A stretch of DNA of 64,000 nt from Pseudomonas fluorescens (GCF_000968015.1 NZ_LACH01000072.1:79401-143400), one strand, 5' to 3'. Positions 44,032-53,716 are shown, counted from the first letter of the stretch. Notes: generated by a model from the letters alone, not told the origin. Translations and numbers: made by a program.

Positions 44032-45318
44032 ATGATGGAATTACTTCGGTGTAGAAAGTTTATTGCTCACCCAATCACGCATAAAACCATGCTAAGAGCA
44101 GGTCTAATTTCAATCCTTGCACTTTTGACTAGTCCTTTGTTTGCGGCGACCGCTCAGATACTCACAATGGATCAGGCGCTTGAAACTGCTTTTGCGAATA
44201 ACCCTGATCTGGCGGCCGCTCAATGGGAGACTGGTATTGCTCAGGGAGAGCGACAGCAGGCAGGGTTGATCCCTAACCCTGAGGTTTCCTGGGTGGCTGA
44301 AGATACTCGGCGAAACTCACGCACTACGACGGTGATGATCAACCAGCCGATCGAGCTTGGCGGTAAGCGCGGGGCTAGGATCGAAGTGGCCAGTCGAGCT
44401 CAGGACGCGGCCGGGATTGAATTGGAACGCAAACGCAATGTTCTGCGTGCCGATGTCATTCAGGCGTTTTACAGCTCCTCGACGGCTCAGCAAAGACTGC
44501 TGTTATCACGTCAATCACTTGAGCTCGCCGAGCGCGGTTTGCGTGTAGCTCAAGGTCGCATCAAGAGTGGTAAATCCTCACCCGTTGAAGGTACACGCGC
44601 AGAGGTTCAGCTATCAGAAGTGCGCCTGGAACTGAGGCGGGCTGAGCGGGATGAGGCCAGTGCCTACCAGCGACTCGCTCAGGTCATGGGCGCGCCTTTG
44701 CCTGCATTCGTGTCTGTGGGTGATCCAAGCCGGTCGATGCCAACCGTGCCGGATTCGTCACTGCTGCTTAATCGCATAGGTGAAACTGCGGAGCTACGAT
44801 TGGCAAAACTGCAAATAGATCAGCGGGAAGCCTCCCTTGGCCTGGAGAAGGCTCAGCGAATTCCGGACCTCACCGTGAGTATCGGGAGCCAATACGACGA
44901 GCGTGAGCGCGAGCGGGTGAATGTCGTGGGGTTGTCTATGCCCATCCCATTGTTTGACCGTAACCAGGGCAACGTACTGGCCGCCGCCCGCCGTACCGAT
45001 CAAGCCCGCGACCTTCGCAACGCCAGTGAGTTACGCCTGCGCACAGAAATCCAGACCACTCTGGATCAGTGGATGACGGCTAACACTGAAGTCGCGTCGT
45101 TCAATAAAACCATCCTGCCTGCCGCGCAAAGTGCCGTCGACACCGCTACCCGAGGCTTCGAAATGGGCAAGTTTAACTTCCTCGACGTGCTCGATGCTCA
45201 GCGCACCTTGATCAGTGCACGCACGCAATACATCCAGGCCATCGCCGAGGCGACAGACGCCTGGGTGCGCATCGAGCGAATTTTCGGTGATGTCGCCCTT
45301 CTCACTCGTACCCCTTGA
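44032..45318 (+). CDS. czcC: RND efflux outer-membrane factor CzcC
   Basis: This is the TolC-like channel of the Co/Zn/Cd efflux pump. The 428-residue product has a signal peptide ending LLTSPLFA and two outer-membrane efflux repeats with long helices (ALETAFANNPDLAAAQWE, GLIPNPEVSW and, in the second repeat, FNFLDVLDAQRTLISAR). ATG 44032 follows AAGGA closely. A later Met at 44089 would give a shorter signal peptide but has no ribosome site. Confidence 0.93.
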   Translation: MMELLRCRKFIAHPITHKTMLRAGLISILALLTSPLFAATAQILTMDQALETAFANNPDLAAAQWETGIAQGERQQAGLIPNPEVSWVAEDTRRNSRTTTVMINQPIELGGKRGARIEVASRAQDAAGIELERKRNVLRADVIQAFYSSSTAQQRLLLSRQSLELAERGLRVAQGRIKSGKSSPVEGTRAEVQLSEVRLELRRAERDEASAYQRLAQVMGAPLPAFVSVGDPSRSMPTVPDSSLLLNRIGETAELRLAKLQIDQREASLGLEKAQRIPDLTVSIGSQYDERERERVNVVGLSMPIPLFDRNQGNVLAAARRTDQARDLRNASELRLRTEIQTTLDQWMTANTEVASFNKTILPAAQSAVDTATRGFEMGKFNFLDVLDAQRTLISARTQYIQAIAEATDAWVRIERIFGDVALLTRTP

Positions 45319-45406
45319 ATTTCATATAACGCTTTTTTTACCGCTGCTCAGCATCGCAGTACCACGGTAATTCGTGACTGCCGACTGGGCTGCGAAGGGA
45401 GTCTCC

Positions 45407-46630
45407 ATGGATAAAAAACTAATCCTCGTCACTGTACTGACCTTGACGGTGGGTATAGGTATCGGCTCGTTGTGGATGAGCAGCCCATCGGTGCCCTCAG
45501 CTGAAGCTCAGGCTCAGGAGGGCAAAGGCCATGACGATCACAGCGATGAAACTACTGGCGGAAAGTCGGCTGAGGGCGAACACGCGGAAGGCGAAGCGGA
45601 AGAGGGCCACTTGACACTGAGCGAAGAGCAGATCAGCTCAGCCGGTATCCAGTTGGTCGAAGCCAAGGCGCAGAGCATTAGCCTTTCATTGCCCTTCCCT
45701 GGAGAAATCCGTTTTGATGAAGACCGCACTGCGCATGTGGTACCCCGCGTACCCGGTGTCGTTGAATCGGTCCATGTCAATCTTGGTCAGCCGGTGAAAA
45801 AAGGCCAGTTGCTGGCCGTGATCGCCAGCCAACAAATTTCTGATCAACGTAGTGAACAAGCCGCGGCGCAACGTCGTCTTGAGTTAGCCCGCACTACCTA
45901 CGAGCGTGAGCGACAGTTATGGCAGGACAAAATCTCTGCCGAACAGGATTTCTTGCAAGCCCGCCAGGCTTTGCAAGAAGCCGAAATCGCCCTCAGCAAT
46001 GCTCGACAAAAAATTAGCGTACTCAGTGGCAGCTCGGTGGCCAGCGGGGGTAACCGATATGAATTGCGTGCGCCGTTCGACGGCGTAGTGGTTGAGAAAC
46101 ACTTGGGCCTCGGTGAGGTTGTCAGCGAAACCACTAATGCCTTCACCCTTTCCGACTTGTCGCGTGTATGGGTGACCTTTGGTGTCTCGCCAAAGGATTT
46201 GAACAAGGTACTGGTGGGCAAGTCGGTCACGGTCAGTGCGCCGGAACTGAATGCCGAAGTCACTGGAACCGTGGCCTATGTCGGCAGTTTGTTGGGTGAG
46301 CAAACCCGTACTGCCACGGTCCGCGTGACCTTGGCCAATCCACAAGGTGCATGGCGTCCCGGGCTATTCGTGACTGTGCAGGTTGACACTGATACTCGGC
46401 AAACAAAAGTCGCTGTACCCGAAGCGGCTATCCAGACCGTCGAGGACAAGCAAACTGTTTTCGTTCGGACGGACGACGGGTTTAAGGCTCAGCCAGTGGA
46501 GACAGGCGGCCGCTCGGCGGGTCTGGTCGAGATCACGGAGGGGCTGGAACCCGGTGTTCGAGTCGCCGCTGCCGGCAGTTTCATTCTGAAATCAGAACTG
46601 GGTAAAGCCTCGGCTGAACACGCCCACTGA
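45407..46630 (+). CDS. czcB: RND efflux membrane-fusion protein CzcB
   Basis: This periplasmic adaptor links CzcA to CzcC. The 407-residue product has an N-terminal signal-anchor helix, then a His/Glu-rich stretch (GHDDHSDETTGGKSAEGEHAE) that probably binds metal, the lipoyl halves around VPGVVESVHVNLGQPVKKGQ, a coiled-coil hairpin and beta-barrel domains. ATG 45407 has GAAGGGA upstream, better than the in-frame GTG at 45374. The C-terminus ends EHAH. Confidence 0.93.
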   Translation: MDKKLILVTVLTLTVGIGIGSLWMSSPSVPSAEAQAQEGKGHDDHSDETTGGKSAEGEHAEGEAEEGHLTLSEEQISSAGIQLVEAKAQSISLSLPFPGEIRFDEDRTAHVVPRVPGVVESVHVNLGQPVKKGQLLAVIASQQISDQRSEQAAAQRRLELARTTYERERQLWQDKISAEQDFLQARQALQEAEIALSNARQKISVLSGSSVASGGNRYELRAPFDGVVVEKHLGLGEVVSETTNAFTLSDLSRVWVTFGVSPKDLNKVLVGKSVTVSAPELNAEVTGTVAYVGSLLGEQTRTATVRVTLANPQGAWRPGLFVTVQVDTDTRQTKVAVPEAAIQTVEDKQTVFVRTDDGFKAQPVETGGRSAGLVEITEGLEPGVRVAAAGSFILKSELGKASAEHAH

Positions 46631-46656
46631 TCCGCCACTTCCACGAGAAGGTTCTC

Positions 46657-49600
46657 ATGTTCGAACGCCTGATCCAATTTGCCATCGAGCAGCGCATCAT
46701 CGTGCTGCTCGCGGTTTTCCTCATGGCCGGCCTCGGTATAGCCAGCTACCAGAAGCTGCCGATCGATGCTGTTCCCGATATCACCAACGTCCAGGTGCAA
46801 ATCAACACGGGTGCCGCAGGTTTTTCACCCCTGGAGACCGAGCAGCGCATCACGTTTCCCATCGAAACTGCAATGGCTGGTTTGCCGGCTCTAGAACAAA
46901 CTCGCTCGCTGTCACGCTCAGGTTTGTCGCAAGTCACAGTGATCTTCAAGGAAGGCACTGACCTGTTCTTCGCCCGGCAATTGGTCAACGAACGGTTGCA
47001 GGTGGCCAAGGAGCAACTGCCCGAGGGCGTGGAAGCCGTCATGGGGCCGATCTCAACCGGCCTGGGTGAAATTTTTCTGTGGACGGTCGAGGCTGAAGAA
47101 GGTGCAGTCAAGGAGGACGGCAGTCCCTATACGCCGACCGACCTGAGGGTGATCCAAGACTGGATCATCAAACCTCAGCTGCGCAATGTTCCCGGGGTCG
47201 CCGAAATCAATACCATTGGTGGGTTCGCCAAGGAGTACCAGATTGCGCCCGATCCAAAACGCTTGGCGGCTTACAAGCTTACACTGACTGACCTTGTTAC
47301 AGCGCTGGAGCGCAACAATGCCAACGTCGGTGCCGGTTACATCGAGCACAGTGGCGAACAGTTACTAATTCGCGCACCCGGCCAAGTAGCTACCACCGAC
47401 GATATCGCCAATATTGTCATGGCCAACGTCGACGGCACGCCCATCCGCGTCAAGAACGTCGCAACCGTGGACATCGGCCGTGAGTTGCGCACGGGGGCCG
47501 CGACCGAAAACGGTCGTGAAGTGGTGCTCGGCACAGTCTTCATGCTGATCGGTGAGAACAGCCGCACCGTAGCCCAGGCAGTTGCCAGCAAACTTGAACA
47601 AATCAACCGCTCACTGCCAAAAGGGGTGGTAGCAGTCACCGTCTATGACCGTACCAATTTGGTGGACAAGGCGATCGCCACCGTTAAGAAGAACTTGATT
47701 GAAGGTGCGATCCTGGTAATCGCGATTCTGTTCCTGTTCCTTGGCAACATTCGCGCCGCGCTGATCACTGCCATGGTTATCCCGCTCGCGATGCTATTCA
47801 CATTCACCGGCATGTTCACTAACAAGGTCAGCGCGAACCTGATGAGCCTCGGAGCTCTTGACTTCGGCATCATCGTTGATGGCGCGGTTGTGATTGTCGA
47901 AAACGCCATCCGACGTCTAGCCCATGCGCAGCAACACCACGGACGCATCCTCACCCGCTCCGAACGCTTTCACGAAGTGTTCGCGGCGGCCAAGGAAGCA
48001 CGCCGACCGTTGATTTTCGGCCAGCTGATCATCATGGTCGTGTACCTGCCGATTTTTGCCCTCACCGGCGTCGAAGGAAAAATGTTTCACCCAATGGCGT
48101 TTACCGTAGTGATCGCCTTGCTCGGCGCAATGCTGTTGTCGGTGACCTTTGTCCCGGCGGCGATTGCGATGTTCGTCACCGGCAAGGTCAAGGAAGAAGA
48201 GAACATCATCATGCGTGGCGCCCGTCGGGTGTATGCCCCGGCGCTAGAATGGGTCATGGGCCATCGATCACTGGCATTCGCCATAGCACTAGGCATTATC
48301 GCGGTGTGCGGTGTGGTCGCTAGTCGAATGGGCAGCGAGTTTGTGCCGAGTCTCAGTGAAGGGGATTTCGCGTTGCAAGCATTGCGTGTACCAGGTACCA
48401 GCCTGACGCAATCGGTAGAAATGCAGCAACGTCTTGAAAACCTTGTGTTGGCAAAGGTACCTGAGGTCAAGCGGATGTTTGCTCGTACTGGTACAGCAGA
48501 AATCGCCTCCGATCCAATGCCACCAAACATCTCTGACAGCTATGTGATGCTCAAGCCGAAGAATCAATGGCCTGATCCGAATAAATCCAGGGAGGCGTTG
48601 ATAGCCGATATCCAAAAAGCTACAGCCGCGATGCCCGGAAGCAACTATGAGCTTTCTCAGCCTATTCAACTGCGTTTTAACGAGCTGATTTCAGGCGTGC
48701 GCAGTGATGTGGCGGTGAAGGTCTTCGGTGATGACATGGCTGTGCTTAACAGCACCGCTGCAAAAATTGCCGCGTCCATGCAGAAAATCAATGGCGCCTC
48801 CGAGGTCAAGGTCGAGCAAACGTCGGGGCTGCCGGTACTGACCATCAACATCGACCGTGATAAAGCCGCCCGTTACGGTCTGAACGTAGGCGACGTACAA
48901 GACACCATTGGGGTGGCGGTCGGTGGCCGTCAAGCCGGTACGATGTATGAAGGAGACCGCCGCTTCGACATGGTGGTGCGTTTATCCGATGCCATGCGTA
49001 AGGATCTCGAGGGATTGTCCACACTGCTAATCCCGGTACCGGCGCTGCTTAACAGCAATGCCGATCAGATCGGGTTTATTGCTCTTTCAGAAGTGGCGAG
49101 CCTCGATCTGGTGCTGGGACCAAACCAGGTCAGCCGTGAAAACGGCAAGCGTCTGGTGATCGTCAGCGCCAACGTGCGTGGACGGGATATCGGCTCATTT
49201 GTACAGGAGGCCAGTAAGGCCATTGATAAAGAGGTGCAGATCCCGGTCGGTTATTGGACCACCTGGGGTGGGCAATTCGAGCAGCTCCAATCCGCTGCCA
49301 AGCGACTACAAATTGTCGTCCCGGTGGCCCTGCTCATGGTGTTCGCACTCTTGTTCATGATGTTCAACAACCTCAAGGATGGCCTATTGGTGTTCACCGG
49401 TATTCCATTCGCTCTGACGGGCGGAGTCATGGCTTTATGGCTCCGAGACATCCCGCTGTCGATCTCGGCAGGTGTTGGTTTCATCGCGTTGTCAGGCGTG
49501 GCGGTGCTGAATGGTCTGGTGATGATTGCGTTCATCCGCAATCTTCGGGAGGAAGGACATTCGTTGAGTTCTGCGATCAATGAAGGGGCTTTGACACGGT

Positions 49601-49824
49601 TGCGCCCAGTGTTGATGACCGCTTTGGTGGCCTCCCTTGGTTTTATCCCGATGGCGCTGGCCACCGGAACGGGGGCAGAGGTCCAGAGACCACTGGCTAC
49701 CGTAGTGATCGGGGGCATCCTATCCTCAACTGCATTGACTCTGCTGATATTGCCTGCGCTTTATCACTGGGCGCACCGTCGAGATGAGGATGAAGCCGAA
49801 GACAACAAAATAGCAGCCGTATAG
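46657..49824 (+). CDS. czcA: RND heavy-metal efflux transporter CzcA
   Basis: This proton-driven trimeric pump exports Zn, Cd and Co from periplasm or cytoplasm. The 1055-residue product has 12 membrane helices and two large periplasmic loops. The TM4 motif DFGIIVDGAVVIVEN near residue 404 is characteristic of the divalent heavy-metal (HME) class. It begins 26 nt after czcB and ends with a charged tail (HRRDEDEAEDNK). A terminator follows at 49839. Confidence 0.95.
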   Translation: MFERLIQFAIEQRIIVLLAVFLMAGLGIASYQKLPIDAVPDITNVQVQINTGAAGFSPLETEQRITFPIETAMAGLPALEQTRSLSRSGLSQVTVIFKEGTDLFFARQLVNERLQVAKEQLPEGVEAVMGPISTGLGEIFLWTVEAEEGAVKEDGSPYTPTDLRVIQDWIIKPQLRNVPGVAEINTIGGFAKEYQIAPDPKRLAAYKLTLTDLVTALERNNANVGAGYIEHSGEQLLIRAPGQVATTDDIANIVMANVDGTPIRVKNVATVDIGRELRTGAATENGREVVLGTVFMLIGENSRTVAQAVASKLEQINRSLPKGVVAVTVYDRTNLVDKAIATVKKNLIEGAILVIAILFLFLGNIRAALITAMVIPLAMLFTFTGMFTNKVSANLMSLGALDFGIIVDGAVVIVENAIRRLAHAQQHHGRILTRSERFHEVFAAAKEARRPLIFGQLIIMVVYLPIFALTGVEGKMFHPMAFTVVIALLGAMLLSVTFVPAAIAMFVTGKVKEEENIIMRGARRVYAPALEWVMGHRSLAFAIALGIIAVCGVVASRMGSEFVPSLSEGDFALQALRVPGTSLTQSVEMQQRLENLVLAKVPEVKRMFARTGTAEIASDPMPPNISDSYVMLKPKNQWPDPNKSREALIADIQKATAAMPGSNYELSQPIQLRFNELISGVRSDVAVKVFGDDMAVLNSTAAKIAASMQKINGASEVKVEQTSGLPVLTINIDRDKAARYGLNVGDVQDTIGVAVGGRQAGTMYEGDRRFDMVVRLSDAMRKDLEGLSTLLIPVPALLNSNADQIGFIALSEVASLDLVLGPNQVSRENGKRLVIVSANVRGRDIGSFVQEASKAIDKEVQIPVGYWTTWGGQFEQLQSAAKRLQIVVPVALLMVFALLFMMFNNLKDGLLVFTGIPFALTGGVMALWLRDIPLSISAGVGFIALSGVAVLNGLVMIAFIRNLREEGHSLSSAINEGALTRLRPVLMTALVASLGFIPMALATGTGAEVQRPLATVVIGGILSSTALTLLILPALYHWAHRRDEDEAEDNKIAAV

Positions 49825-49838
49825 TTCTTTGGCTTTCA

Positions 49839-49872
49839 AGCCCACTATCGAGATTCGATAGTGGGCTTTTTT
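49839..49872 (+). terminator. Terminator of czcCBA
   Basis: AAGCCCACTATCGA and TCGATAGTGGGCTTTTTT form a perfect stem with a T run, 14 nt after the czcA stop. Confidence 0.92.
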
Positions 49873-49883
49873 ACGCAAGTTAC

Positions 49884-49927
49884 ATAACGAATCTGTAATC
49901 TTTGTGCCACCGTGTTGATAGGTTCGA
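49884..49927 (+). promoter_or_regulatory. czc-type promoter of the short DUF2790 gene
   Basis: The dyad ATAAC-GAATCT-GTAAT is at 49884-49899. The block matches the czcC upstream block in 32 of 39 bases and aligns without gaps to the promoter at 50234-50278. Confidence 0.7.
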
Positions 49928-49966
49928 ATTGATACCCTAATAGCGTTAAATATATGAGGTATCAGT

Positions 49967-50164
49967 ATGAAAATTGCTAAAATCTGTGCTCTTGCAGGCG
50001 CTTTAATCCTTTCTTCAGTTGCTTTGGCCGAAGGTGGTGGGGACAGAACCTTCGAAAAAATGATGGCAGCAACGGATGTGGCAATGGGGAAATACGTAGC
50101 TAAAGAAGGAAAGAGTGAACCCGTGGTGTCAAGTGATGCTAAAGATGAGACAGGTGAAATGTAG
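49967..50164 (+). CDS. Short DUF2790-related secreted protein
   Basis: The 65-residue product has a signal peptide (MKIAKICALAGALILSSVALA) and the family start AEGGGDRTFEKMMAA, then diverges after GKSEPVV and lacks the YGM and MTYEDS parts seen in the paralogues at 50308 and 60800. It has its own promoter and terminator, so it is expressed alone. It may be a truncated duplicate or a specialised short form. Confidence 0.65.
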   Translation: MKIAKICALAGALILSSVALAEGGGDRTFEKMMAATDVAMGKYVAKEGKSEPVVSSDAKDETGEM

Positions 50165-50177
50165 TGGTACCGCGTAT

Positions 50178-50214
50178 AAAAAACCGCTTCCGGTTTCCGG
50201 TGGCGGTTTTTTTT
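50178..50214 (+). terminator. Terminator of the short DUF2790 gene
   Basis: An AAAACCGC stem pairs with GCGGTTTT and is followed by eight T, 14 nt after the stop. Confidence 0.85.
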
Positions 50215-50223
50215 GGCGACTTT

Positions 50224-50278
50224 ATTACACATTCGTAATTCAGGCGCCACGCCGTCGCAATGTCCGAATTGATATCCT
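50224..50278 (+). promoter_or_regulatory. czc-type promoter of DUF2790 gene 3
   Basis: This block contains ATTAC-ACATTC-GTAAT (50224-50239), a perfect ATTAC-N6-GTAAT dyad. The 45 bases from 50234 align without gaps to 49894-49938, sharing CGAATTGATA near the probable -10. Confidence 0.7.
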
Positions 50279-50307
50279 TGTAACAGCTAATATATGAGGT
50301 GCAAGAT

Positions 50308-50640
50308 ATGAAGTTCATGAACATTATTACTTTCGCTGGAGCTTTGGCGTTTTCCTCTTTCGTATTAGCGGAAGGGGGAGGAGACAAGGCCTTTGAAAAA
50401 ATGATGACGGCTAATGCCAAAGCGATGGAACAGTATGCAATTAGCCAGGGAAAGAGCGCTCCGGTGGCGAAAGAATACGAGTACGGGATGAAGGTGGATG
50501 TTGTAAAGGTGATAAGTGTGGTGAGGCCTGCGAAAGTCTGCGCAGTGGTGCCCGCTGCAATGACTTATGAAGATTCCGAAGGACAGCTAAATACGATCAC
50601 TTACACGGTCGCTGGAGACTGCCGTAAACAAGGCGGCTAA
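50308..50640 (+). CDS. DUF2790 secreted small protein
   Basis: The 110-residue product has a signal peptide, then AEGGGDKAFEKMMTANAKAMEQYA, YEYGMKVDVVKVISV, a Cys, MTYEDSEGQLNTITY and a final Cys, so it could form one disulfide. DUF2790 proteins are frequent in pseudomonads near metal-resistance genes, and their function is not established. ATG 50308 is chosen over an in-frame upstream Met codon because of the AGGTGCAAG context and signal-peptide fit. Confidence 0.85.
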   Translation: MKFMNIITFAGALAFSSFVLAEGGGDKAFEKMMTANAKAMEQYAISQGKSAPVAKEYEYGMKVDVVKVISVVRPAKVCAVVPAAMTYEDSEGQLNTITYTVAGDCRKQGG

Positions 50641-51014
50641 TATCTGCGTTGCTATCGGAAGAATCATTAACGCGCGATCCACCTCGTTATTCAAAGGTGT
50701 CGGGCGTTTTTTATTTGCTCAAGTTTTGACAGGCCAAAAAAAGACGTCCCGGAGGACGTCTTAAAAATTCACCTTTTCCAAAGGAGCAAAGGAGCTTCCA
50801 AAGGTGAGCGGATATTACAACTGAACAGCATTGAGTTCAGACTTTCGCAGACTAGTTACTCATCTATAGAATCCGAGCTAGATGCGCTAGCTAGAATTCT
50901 ATTAACTCACGATAAGTATAAAAAACGTAACCTAACGTGAAGATGATTGAAAAATGACATTTTTGTAACTTTCAAAGGGCGGGATGCTCCGAGAGCGGGT
51001 CATCCCGCTCAATG
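50641..51014. terminator. Gap with convergent hairpins
   Basis: At 50741-50762 AAGACGTCC-CGGA-GGACGTCTT reads on the minus strand into a T run and can end oprD transcription. A second stem (GCGGGATG/CATCCCGC, 50980-51010) lies close to the oprD stop. Three copies of CAAAGG at 50780-50806 form a small repeat patch. ATGAC-ATTTTT-GTAAC at 50954-50969 resembles a CopR/CusR-type box but has no gene start beside it. Confidence 0.55.
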
Positions 51015-52340
51015 TCACAGAATAGCCAGTGGATACTCAACAATCACACGTACTTCATCCAGATCCGACTCAAATGCGGTTGAGCGAATGGTCGCCTGCC
51101 GCAGGCGGAAAGACATGTCTTTCAAAGTACCTGTCTGAACGACGTATTTTGCCTCGATGTCGCGTTCCCAGCGTTTCTGATCGGTCAGCGGATTTCCGTC
51201 GGCATCGCGTCGCATGTACGTCGCGTTAGCGTTCGAGTAATCGGCGTCGGTGCCACGGCCGTAACGTGTCATAAACGACAACCCTGGCACGCCATACGTG
51301 GTCATGTCGAGGTCATAGCGAGCCATCCAGGAGCGCTCTTTCGGCGAGTTGAAGTCGCTGTACTGGATTGAGTTATCAAGAAAAATTGAATCAGATTGAC
51401 GCAGGTAGTCGAAGTCGTCATTACCATTATTTCGTTGGTGAGACAGTGCAACCGAGTGGGCGCCATACTTCACGCCGACTTTAGCACTCCAGATATTGTT
51501 ATCGAACTCACCTAAAAGTTTTTTTCCTTCGTCGACGGCCTTGTAGTAGTTCACCCCACCGAATACGGAAAGCTCATCCGTCAATGCGTAATTTAACCCC
51601 GTGCCAGCATAGTATTGATTCCAAGCGTCTTTGAGGCGGCTGGAATAGAGGCTGACGATTACGTTCTTGTTTAGGTTATAGTCACCGCCAAAGTAGCCGA
51701 CCCACGGCGAGTTGACTGGGCCTGCATAGAAGGTCGCGAAGTTGTCGCGCATATTACTGGAAGTCGGCTGACTCATAGAGTGAAGGCGACCCGCCTGAAC
51801 TGTCAAACCTTCAATGCTAGTATTGGTCGCCGTCACACCACGGAAGCTTTCCGGCAGAAGTCTCGAATCACCAGCAGCGACAACAGGGTTGGCCGGAAAT
51901 ACATCACCGACTTTCACTACGGTGTCAAAAGCACGAACTTTAGCCGCACCACCTACTTTGGTGTATTCGTCCCGTGCCTCTCCGTCGCTATTGACAGGGA
52001 GTACGTTGAACGAACTTTGGCCACCATTACGGCCGTCACCCGTGTCGAGTTTCAATCCGATCATGGCGAACGCGTCAACACCGACACCCACGGTGCCCTG
52101 AGTAAAACCGGACTCGAATTTACTGATGATTGCGTGTGCCCACGCTTCGGAATACCCGTTGCCTGTCGCGCTCGACTGACCGTTGCGGTGATCACGATTG
52201 AAGTAGTAGTTTCGGTTAAGAACCGTAAGGCTGCTGCCTTCTATAAACCCTTCGGCCTTCTCCTCCGCAAATACCACGGAAGGGCCAGAACTGACAACGA
52301 TTGCCAATGCGGCCATCGAAAATTTTGTGTTGTTATTCAT
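51015..52340 (-). CDS. OprD-family outer-membrane porin
   Basis: This is a 441-residue substrate-specific barrel with a signal peptide ending VVFA. The mature part starts EGFIEGSSLTVLNRNYYFNRD, the standard OprD-family start, and ends VRVIVEYPLAIL with a terminal hydrophobic residue as in barrels. OprD members take up amino acids, small acids or carbapenems. The substrate here is unknown. It is close in sequence to the broken copy at 61350. A perfect ATTAC-N6-GTAAT dyad lies 137 bp upstream. Confidence 0.88.
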   Translation of the reverse strand: MNNNTKFSMAALAIVVSSGPSVVFAEEKAEGFIEGSSLTVLNRNYYFNRDHRNGQSSATGNGYSEAWAHAIISKFESGFTQGTVGVGVDAFAMIGLKLDTGDGRNGGQSSFNVLPVNSDGEARDEYTKVGGAAKVRAFDTVVKVGDVFPANPVVAAGDSRLLPESFRGVTATNTSIEGLTVQAGRLHSMSQPTSSNMRDNFATFYAGPVNSPWVGYFGGDYNLNKNVIVSLYSSRLKDAWNQYYAGTGLNYALTDELSVFGGVNYYKAVDEGKKLLGEFDNNIWSAKVGVKYGAHSVALSHQRNNGNDDFDYLRQSDSIFLDNSIQYSDFNSPKERSWMARYDLDMTTYGVPGLSFMTRYGRGTDADYSNANATYMRRDADGNPLTDQKRWERDIEAKYVVQTGTLKDMSFRLRQATIRSTAFESDLDEVRVIVEYPLAIL

Positions 52341-52476
52341 CCATCACTCCTTAGGTTCGGCAGAACTAGAAAGCTCTTCGGCTGGAATTATTGTTTACGG
52401 GAAGCAGGTTGCGCCTCCCGTATCGTCGCCGAGCTGTATCGTTGCAATCTGAGGATAACGTGGACATGACTGGAAA

Positions 52477-52492
52477 ATTACAATATTGTAAT
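52477..52492. promoter_or_regulatory. Perfect ATTAC-N6-GTAAT palindrome upstream of oprD
   Basis: ATTACAATATTGTAAT is a complete 16-bp palindrome. It shares the half-sites and 6-bp gap of the boxes upstream of the orphan czcR, czcC and DUF2790 genes. In P. aeruginosa CzcR represses oprD, so this may be an operator. Confidence 0.65.
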
Positions 52493-52963
52493 GTTTATCT
52501 GCTCTCTTTATAAAATTGGCTTGCGTGCGATCCACCAGCCAATGCGTAGCTCTTGTTTGCTACGTTCGTTTCCATGAGCGCTTCATGACCTGCAGCGCAA
52601 AACATCGCATTCACACGCAGCATGTTGCATAAACGCTACTGCCAGAATGTTCTTGATGTGCAGCCTCAATGGAGCGTGTCGATCCCCCAGGATCGTAGGT
52701 ATTTAATTTGAATGAGCAAGCAAGCTGGCAAAAGGATCGTTGGCGCAGATGGTGCTACCTAACATCCATGCCTTGGAACAGGAGGCGCAGATGCGAACTC
52801 TGTCGGGGACGGAGTCCCGGCAAGATCACAAATCATCCCCACCTCGCCGGGGGGTGCTAAATTTGGGTGGCGTGGCTAGTCACGAAGCCGCTCAAGTCTG
52901 AAGATCCGTGAGACATTTTTGCGTGCGGGGTCAGATTTTCAGAAATATTTTAGGAGTTCCCCC
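52493..52963. other. Degenerate intergenic stretch
   Basis: No intact gene. A frame of about 50 codons (about 52750-52902, reading VLPNIHALEQEAQMRTLSG) looks coding-like but has no start or family. It may be a fragment left by rearrangement. Confidence 0.4.
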
Positions 52964-53050
52964 ATGGATGAAAGAGTCATTGTTTTGGCCGCCTCGGTTT
53001 GTCTCATTCTTTTGGTTGTAATTTTTTTCTTTACCTCCATGCATCATTAA
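52964..53050 (+). CDS. 28-residue single-helix membrane protein
   Basis: The frame begins MDERVIVLAASVCLILLVVI, continues hydrophobic and ends TSMHH. It is an acidic/basic head, one transmembrane helix of about 20 residues and a His-His end. A good TAGGAG ribosome site lies 7 nt before ATG 52964. The size and shape recall KdpF- or CydX-like accessory peptides, but no partner complex is nearby. I do not recognise the family. Confidence 0.5.
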   Translation: MDERVIVLAASVCLILLVVIFFFTSMHH

Positions 53051-53269
53051 CTCGAGCCGGCAGCCGTTATCAACGATATCGGACGTGCGATCATCGATAC
53101 ATATTGGCAAGTCAGGTCGCCCCTCTGGGACTCCAAAGCAGTATCGTCGTACCGCAGACGATTATGTTTGATCACCATGCAAAAGGAGGCGTTCGTTCCT
53201 GGTCGATCGGACTGAAATCGCGAAGCCTTGTGTAGAATGTCCCATTCTTAAGCAACGAGAGAATTCCAG

Positions 53270-53596
53270 ATGATGGCAGAACTGAGTGAGGAAGAAATGC
53301 GCCTGGCCCTGTTTGGCTCATCAAACCAATCGGATCCACAGCTTTCCACGGAAAAGCCTGAACCGGAGGTCGCCTCAAAAGCTGAGCCTAGCCCAAAGCC
53401 GAGATCCTTTGCTAACTCTCTCTCTCCGAAGCTTCGGGTTACCCTGCACGTTACGAGGGAGTTTGAAGGCGATGTAGAAGTGTTTATCTACGATGCGAAT
53501 ACCTTGAGCACGCTTGTTGCCGAATAAGATGCCAAAAATGAAGCTAAAAAAAAGAAATTTCGGTATTTCGACGTAATATCGGTCAAACCAATCTGA
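53270..53596 (+). pseudogene. Small charged protein interrupted by an in-frame stop
   Basis: Codons 1-85 begin MMAELSEEEMRLALFG and lead through a Pro/Lys-rich linker to LRVTLHVTREFEGDVEVFIYDANTLSTLVAE. A TAA at 53525 is followed in the same frame by DAKNEAKKKKFRYFDVISVKPI before a TGA at 53594. The lysine-rich continuation looks like genuine coding, so a CAA-to-TAA change probably truncated the gene. From memory, similar proteins occur on pseudomonad integrative elements. Function is unknown. Confidence 0.6.
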
Positions 53597-53716
53597 ATTG
53601 CTTGTGCGTGGTTAAGTAAATTGTGATCAGCGCGCAGCTGGTCCATCTTGAGTTGAGTCACAAGCCTGTGAGGTCACTGACACCGCCTGCGATTTTTTCC
53701 ACCAGACGCGTGCCGA

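Noticed and set aside
50741..50806. Repeated CAAAGG and hairpins considered as a CRISPR-like or small RNA locus
   Set aside because: Units are six to seven bases with uneven spacing. The region is better explained as a terminator for the convergent porin gene.
52999..53235. 78-codon plus-strand frame
   Set aside because: It overlaps the 28-residue membrane protein in another frame, has no ribosome site, and its composition is not coding-like.
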